64,000 nucleotides of DNA from CAZMXP01 sp964570285. Lineage in GTDB: Bacteria > Planctomycetota > PLA2. Under the pieces are notes generated by a model that did not search any database, was not told the DNA's origin, and saw only the letters and a list, made by a program, of their open reading frames with translations. The translations under genes and the position numbers were made by a program. This document shows, piece after piece, positions 59,928 to 64,000 of this stretch. Within the stretch, counting starts at the first letter, position 1, and each line of letters begins with the position of its first letter. The DNA lies in NCBI GenBank assembly GCA_964570285.1, contig CAZMXP010000002.1, positions 133,358-197,357 on the forward strand, given 5' to 3'.

Positions 59928-61529
59928 TTACTCCAACGTGAACCACTGGACCTCGACGCGCCGGTTCTGGTCGGAGTCGGTGCCGACCGGCTCCTCCCAT
60001 CCGCGGCCGATGCGCTCGATGCGGGTGGCGTCCACCTTGTGGCGCTCGGTCAAGAGCCTCGCGATCTCCCCCGCGCGCGCCTTCGAGAGTTCCATCGCCT
60101 TCAGCGCCTGCGAGCGGACGAAGGCCTCGCCCCCCTGCTTGCGGAAGCTCTCGACGAGCGCGTTGTCGACGTGGCCGCGCAGCAGCACCGTCGAACCGGG
60201 GCTCACCTGCAAGAGCTTCTTGATGCTCTCGAGGTTCTTGATGTTGTCCTCGGAGTTCATGTCGAGGTCGCTCGAGTTGGGCTTGAAGAAGAAGCGGATG
60301 TCCTTGCTGAGCAGCGGGTCGCCCTCGACGGCCTGCGCGCCGGCGCTCTTCAGCGGCGTCACCGACGGCTTCTGGTCCTTGAAGGCGCCCGACGCGGCGG
60401 CGGCGTCGAGGTGGCGCTTCTCGAGGAACCTCTCGCTGTCGGCGGGGTTGGGGATCAGCTCCTTGCCGTACGCGTAGACGGCCGACTCGTAGATGCCGCC
60501 GTAGCTGCCCGCGGAGTCGATCGTCCCGGCGAAGAAGGCCTCGTTCTCGGGCAGGTTCGCGAGGTGCACCTTGCCCAGTTCCGCCTGCGTGTCCTCCGGC
60601 GACCAGTCGAACGCCTTGCCGACGACGGCGAGGTGGTCGCGGGGGTTGTCGCGCACCATGCGGTTGCCCTCGAGCAGCCCGTGCACGAGCCCCGAGACCA
60701 CGTCGGGGCTGGCTGCGGCGAACCCCCTGTTCACGATGAGGATGTCCGCGACGATCAGCAGGTTGCGGTTCGTCACGAGCACCTTCGCCTTGCCCTCGCT
60801 CCCGTCGGCGACCTCGGTCGTCTTCGGCGCCCAGGTCACGCAGCCGGCGAGCCGCCCCCGCGCCCCCTGGAGATCCCTCAGGAAGAGGTCTCCCGCGCCG
60901 AAGGCATCCGCGCAGAAGACGAGATTGAGGCAGTTGCGGTCCGGCGCCGTGGCGAGGTCCGGCAGCATCCGGATCGGCAGCGCCGCCTCCTGCGCGAGGT
61001 AGCGGATCAGGAAGTCCGCCTCGGTGAACTGCGCGGTCGCGAGCGTCTTGCCGCGCAGGTCGTTGATGCGCTTGATCGCGCTCGAGACGACGACGCCGTC
61101 CGCGCCGCGGCTGTAGCCGATCAGCGCGGGCACGACGACCGAGAACTGCTTGCCGTAGACGGCCAGCACGTCCACCGTCGTCGCGGAGGCCGCCATGCGC
61201 CCGCTGTTCAGCGCCGACCAGCTCTCCTCCTCGCTCAGCGCGAGCTTGACCTTGAAGCCGAACTTCCGGAAGAAGAGCGACCCCTCGTTGGGCTCGAGCC
61301 CGCCGTTCGCGGCGATCAGCCCGGCGTAGCCCGCGTACTCCGACAGCTCGATCAGGACCGTGTTGTCCTTCATCTCGTAGGCGGCGGGCGCCTTGAGGCG
61401 CGGCACCTCGGTGCGCGTCTCGACGAGTTCGGCGTCGGCGGCGAGCCCCTCGAGGGACTCGCCCTTGTCTCCCTGCGCGGGCAGCATGGCCGACAGCGCC
61501 AGGAGCAGCAGCAGCGTGCGGTGGATCAT
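59928..61529 (-). CDS. Substrate-binding protein fused to an OmpA-like peptidoglycan-binding domain
   Basis: A 533-residue exported protein (signal MIHRTLLLLLALSAMLPAQ). Residues about 40-370 look like a periplasmic binding protein of the NMT1/SsuA/TauA type (LIGYSRGADGVVVSSAIK, RGKTLATAQFTEADFLIRY, NRNLLIVADILIVNRGF). Residues about 405-533 are OmpA-like (IRFFFKPNSSDLDMNSEDNI, LLRGHVDNALVESF, IERIGRGWEEPVGTDSDQNR), which binds peptidoglycan. No ABC transporter is near, so the binding domain may sense rather than import. It follows the coiled-coil gene by 17 bases. Confidence 0.85.
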   Translation of the reverse strand: MIHRTLLLLLALSAMLPAQGDKGESLEGLAADAELVETRTEVPRLKAPAAYEMKDNTVLIELSEYAGYAGLIAANGGLEPNEGSLFFRKFGFKVKLALSEEESWSALNSGRMAASATTVDVLAVYGKQFSVVVPALIGYSRGADGVVVSSAIKRINDLRGKTLATAQFTEADFLIRYLAQEAALPIRMLPDLATAPDRNCLNLVFCADAFGAGDLFLRDLQGARGRLAGCVTWAPKTTEVADGSEGKAKVLVTNRNLLIVADILIVNRGFAAASPDVVSGLVHGLLEGNRMVRDNPRDHLAVVGKAFDWSPEDTQAELGKVHLANLPENEAFFAGTIDSAGSYGGIYESAVYAYGKELIPNPADSERFLEKRHLDAAAASGAFKDQKPSVTPLKSAGAQAVEGDPLLSKDIRFFFKPNSSDLDMNSEDNIKNLESIKKLLQVSPGSTVLLRGHVDNALVESFRKQGGEAFVRSQALKAMELSKARAGEIARLLTERHKVDATRIERIGRGWEEPVGTDSDQNRRVEVQWFTLE

Positions 61530-61546
61530 CGGTCTCCTCCCTCCGG

Positions 61547-62284
61547 TCAGTCGAGCAGCGAATTCAGGCTCAGCGGCGGCGGGCCCTCGCCCTTGCGCAG
61601 CTTCTCCTCCGCGGGGTCCTCGCCCATCGACGCGAGCAGCTTCGCGTAGTGGGCGATCTCCTCCTCGGTGCGCTTCAGCGCGTCGATCTCGGGCATCGCC
61701 TGCTTCAGGCGCACGCGCTCGAGGTCGAGGCCGAGGCGCTCGCGCAGGCGCACGACGGCGGCGATCTCCTCGCGCCAGGAGCCGGCGCGCTCGGTCATCT
61801 TGTCGAGCGCCTTCCTGTAGTCCTCGGCGAGCGGCTTCCGGTCGGCGACGTAGCGGGCGGTCTGTTCCAGCACCGCGCCCGCCTTCGCGCGCTCGAAGCT
61901 GCGGCCGCCCACCTTGACGGGCCAGCGGTCCTCGTCCTCGGCGCGCTGCATGGCGGTCACGAGCCGCTCGTGGAAGTTCTGCACCTCGTCGAGCGTGCCG
62001 AGCAGCTCCTTCTGGCGCTGCTCGATCCCCTTGCGCCGCGTGGAGAGTTCGCCGAGCGCCTTCTCGCGGCTCGAGATCTGCGCCGCGAGCTGGGCGTCGG
62101 CCCAGCGCAGGTAGCCCTCAGGGTCGGCCGCCATCTCGTCCTGCGACCACTCGCGCGGCGCGTGCGCCGCCGCCGGCTTCTCGTCCGGCGGCGGCTTGGG
62201 CGCGGGCGTGCGACCGCAGGAGCGGCTCACCGCGTAGGCGGCGAGCACGAGCCCCGCGGTGAGGGTCATCGTGGAGCGGCGCAT
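61547..62284 (-). CDS. Coiled-coil protein of unknown function (paralogue 2)
   Basis: A 245-residue protein starting at ATG in the stop of the next gene (TGATG). The N-terminus (MTLTAGLVLAAYAV) is a signal or anchor; a Pro-rich linker follows, then long charged helices with heptads (KALGELSTRRKGIEQRQKEL) up to residue 220. A shared signature RWPVKVGGRSF (residues 120-130) matches WPVSVAGKSY of the upstream gene. It ends in a Pro-rich tail. The pair has the look of membrane-linked coiled-coil partners; the family is not one I recognise. Confidence 0.65.
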   Translation of the reverse strand: MRRSTMTLTAGLVLAAYAVSRSCGRTPAPKPPPDEKPAAAHAPREWSQDEMAADPEGYLRWADAQLAAQISSREKALGELSTRRKGIEQRQKELLGTLDEVQNFHERLVTAMQRAEDEDRWPVKVGGRSFERAKAGAVLEQTARYVADRKPLAEDYRKALDKMTERAGSWREEIAAVVRLRERLGLDLERVRLKQAMPEIDALKRTEEEIAHYAKLLASMGEDPAEEKLRKGEGPPPLSLNSLLD

Positions 62285-63024
62285 CAGCCGTTCAGGAAGG
62301 CCTCGGTCTCCGGGTCGCCGGCCGCCCCCTCCACGTCCGCGGCGTCCTTCATCATCTCCTCGACGGTGCGCACGGGGCTCTTCTGCGCGAGCGCGTCGTT
62401 GGCGATGAGGATGTCGTGCACCTCGGTGAGCAGCTTCTCCGTCTCCGCGGTGAGCTGGTTCGCCTTCACGAGCTCCTTCTGCGCCTTGAGCAGGCTCAGC
62501 TTCGCCTTGCTGTCGTTGATGTGGTTCATCAGCTCGATGACGCGCTTGTCGGAGGTCGCGATGCCCTGGTCGAGCTGGGCGACGATGTTCTGGTAGCCCG
62601 TCTTCTGCGAGAGCAGCATGCTCACCTGGCTCTTGAGGTCGCCCTCGGAGTAGCTCTTGCCCGCGACCGACACCGGCCATCCCTGGCCCGCGCCGGCGCT
62701 CTTGAAGGCGATCTTGAAGGCCTCGAGCTGCTTCTCGGCGAACGCCACCTTGCCGTCGTTCTCGCGCTTCATGTCGGCGAGCTTCGCCTGCTGGAGCTGG
62801 AGGTTGCTGCGCGCCTCGGTGAACTTGTCGATGTTCGACGTGAGCTTTTCGATGGAGTGCTCGATGAACTCGACCGGCCGCGCGCGCCGCGCCTCGGCGG
62901 TCCAGCCGAAATGCTTGTCGTAGGTCTTGTCTACGCTCGTCCGGAACCCGGGCAGCGTGAAATAGGCGATGGCACCGAGGACCGCGACCGCGAAGACCAC
63001 GCCGAAGATCCGATTGCCAGTCAT
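62284..63024 (-). CDS. Coiled-coil membrane protein of unknown function (paralogue 1)
   Basis: A 246-residue protein that heads the four-gene operon. Residues 5-25 (RIFGVVFAVAVLGAIAYFTL) are one membrane helix. From 45 to 215 the chain is coiled coil (SIEKLTSNIDKFTEARSN, QKELVKANQLTAETEKLL) broken by GWPVSVAGKSYSEGDLKSQ (116-134), a segment shared with the next gene. The design recalls PspA-like or toast-rack stress proteins, but I cannot place it. The ATG has AAGGGATGAGAC upstream. Confidence 0.65.
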   Translation of the reverse strand: MTGNRIFGVVFAVAVLGAIAYFTLPGFRTSVDKTYDKHFGWTAEARRARPVEFIEHSIEKLTSNIDKFTEARSNLQLQQAKLADMKRENDGKVAFAEKQLEAFKIAFKSAGAGQGWPVSVAGKSYSEGDLKSQVSMLLSQKTGYQNIVAQLDQGIATSDKRVIELMNHINDSKAKLSLLKAQKELVKANQLTAETEKLLTEVHDILIANDALAQKSPVRTVEEMMKDAADVEGAAGDPETEAFLNG

Positions 63025-63174
63025 GTCTCATCCCTTCCCGGCGGCGTGCCGCCACCGATACCGGACAACATACCGTGCCATGGTCCCCACTATTCGGGCT
63101 GGGGCAAGGGATCGGGCCCCGGCGCCGATCCCGGGAGGAGAGCGGGGGGGGCGCGGGGGGGGAGGCGTCCCAGC

Positions 63175-63801
63175 ATGAGCCGGCCGGTCCTGTTCGACCT
63201 CGACGGGCTCCTGATCGACAGCGAGCCGCACTGGTTCGCCGCGGAGGAGGAGGTGCTCGCGGCGCACGGCAGCGCGTGGAGCGAGGCGGTCGCCACCGCC
63301 CACATGGGCATGCGGGTGCTCGAGGCGGTGCCCGTGATGCTGCGCGCCTACGGGATCTCGGCCGACGTTCCGACCTTCGCGCGGGCGATCGTCGATGCGC
63401 TGCTGCGCCGTTTCGAGACGGGTCTGCACGCGATGCCCGGCGCCGAGCGCGCCCTCGCGCTCGCGGGCCCGGGCGCGGCGCTCGCGAGCAGCTCGCCGTT
63501 CCCGGTGATCCGCAGGGCGCTCTCGCTCTTCGGCTGGAGCTTCCCCGTCGTCTGCTCGGGGGACGAGGTGCTCCGGGGCAAGCCCGCCCCCGACATCTTC
63601 CTGCTCGCCGCGGAGCGGCTCGGCGTCGCCCCCGAGGCGTGCATCGTGCTGGAGGACAGCCCCAACGGCCTGCGCGCCGCGAAGGCCGCAGGCATGGCCT
63701 GCATCGTCGTGCCGAACCCCGCCTCGGACCCCTCCGACTTCGGCGGTGCCGATCTCGTTCTCGCCTCCCTGCTCGACCTCGACCCGCGCCACCTCGCCTA
63801 G
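63175..63801 (+). CDS. HAD-superfamily phosphatase/phosphoglucomutase-like protein
   Basis: A 208-residue HAD subfamily IA enzyme: VLFDLDGLLIDSEPHWF carries the nucleophile DxDG, ALASSSPFPVIRR motif II, DEVLRGKPAPDIFLLAAERLG the Lys, and CIVLEDSPNGLRAAKAAGM the acidic motif. The DSEPHW start and the cap size fit sugar-phosphate phosphatases such as YniC/HxpB. The natural substrate is unknown. The ATG at 63175 is picked over the open frame upstream because the family begins there. The gap 63025-63174 shows no clear promoter pair. Confidence 0.88.
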   Translation: MSRPVLFDLDGLLIDSEPHWFAAEEEVLAAHGSAWSEAVATAHMGMRVLEAVPVMLRAYGISADVPTFARAIVDALLRRFETGLHAMPGAERALALAGPGAALASSSPFPVIRRALSLFGWSFPVVCSGDEVLRGKPAPDIFLLAAERLGVAPEACIVLEDSPNGLRAAKAAGMACIVVPNPASDPSDFGGADLVLASLLDLDPRHLA

Positions 63802-63823
63802 CCTCGACCCTGCGGCGCCAGGA

Positions 63824-63982
63824 AGGAGTAGCACAGAGGCACAGGGCCACAGAGGTGGAATTGGAGTGGGAGCGCGAGTCCGTGACGCGACCTACAACGG
63901 ATCGCGCCAGTGCACCCGAGTCCTCCTACCCCCGCTCATCTTCCCTCCGGTCTCTGTGCCCCTGTGTCTCTGTGCTCCTCCT
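63824..63982. repeat. Inverted-repeat element of the GCACAGAGG type
   Basis: The arms 63824-63854 and 63952-63982 are imperfect inverted repeats of 31 bases (the inner 24 differ at two positions). The inside (63855-63951) has no gene. The style resembles the 44612-44774 element, and so may be another copy of the same repeat family. Confidence 0.7.
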
Positions 63983-64000
63983 AATCGCTCGACCTCGACC

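Overview
The window is a G+C-rich (roughly 70 %) bacterial chromosome segment, densely packed with genes on both strands. It looks like a Gram-negative-type member of the Planctomycetota. The cues are: many lipoproteins, a beta-barrel protein ending in Phe, an AsmA/TamB-like giant and murA together; a TPR protein carrying two RNA-polymerase alpha-CTD modules; and a PurS-like/PurL fusion. The phylum is an inference from gene content; the window holds no rRNA. A selenocysteine tRNA shows that the organism uses Sec, although I see no selenoprotein or sel gene here.

Layout. 1-3.2 kb: end of a PilZ protein, then a large Ig/propeller-like lipoprotein behind a candidate sigma-54 promoter. 3.2-7.4 kb (minus): TPR/alpha-CTD protein, ruvA, asnS, methyltransferase. 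7.5-18.7 kb (plus): housekeeping run murA, ffh, rpsP, maf, rpmE, prfA, prmC, interleaved with uncharacterised secreted or membrane proteins. 18.6-20.5 kb: secreted HAD lipoprotein and a MazEF module with a 5'-truncated antitoxin. 20.6-24.1 kb: purQ and purL; 24.2-27.7 kb: accA, a HEAT/PDZ protein and a FabH-like enzyme. 27.8-33.7 kb: addB-addA double-strand-break repair pair. 33.9-38.3 kb: a peroxiredoxin and a complete Pnkp-Hen1 RNA-repair operon. 38.3-44.6 kb: unknown envelope proteins, comF, a beta-barrel and a HEAT/VWA protein. 44.6-48 kb: a GxxExxY-type repeat remnant, then hscC with its J-like partner. 48-53.6 kb: purM, tRNA-Sec, lipoprotein, alpha/alpha-toroid protein, ptsP. 53.6-63.8 kb: AsmA-like giant, jelly-roll protein, a four-gene envelope operon (two paralogous coiled-coil anchors, a binding-protein/OmpA fusion, a Tat-exported amine oxidase) and a HAD phosphatase.

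Two systems stand out. Pnkp-Hen1 encodes RNA-end healing, 3' marking and sealing and is a known system. The four-gene operon at 58.4-63.0 kb has no assigned function that I recognise and is the best candidate for something undescribed. A second theme is palindromic DNA sitting exactly on stop codons: two 63-bp copies of one element (5350-5412 and 42895-42957) both begin at the G of a TAG stop, and unrelated palindromes touch the stops of the FabH-like and AsmA-like genes.
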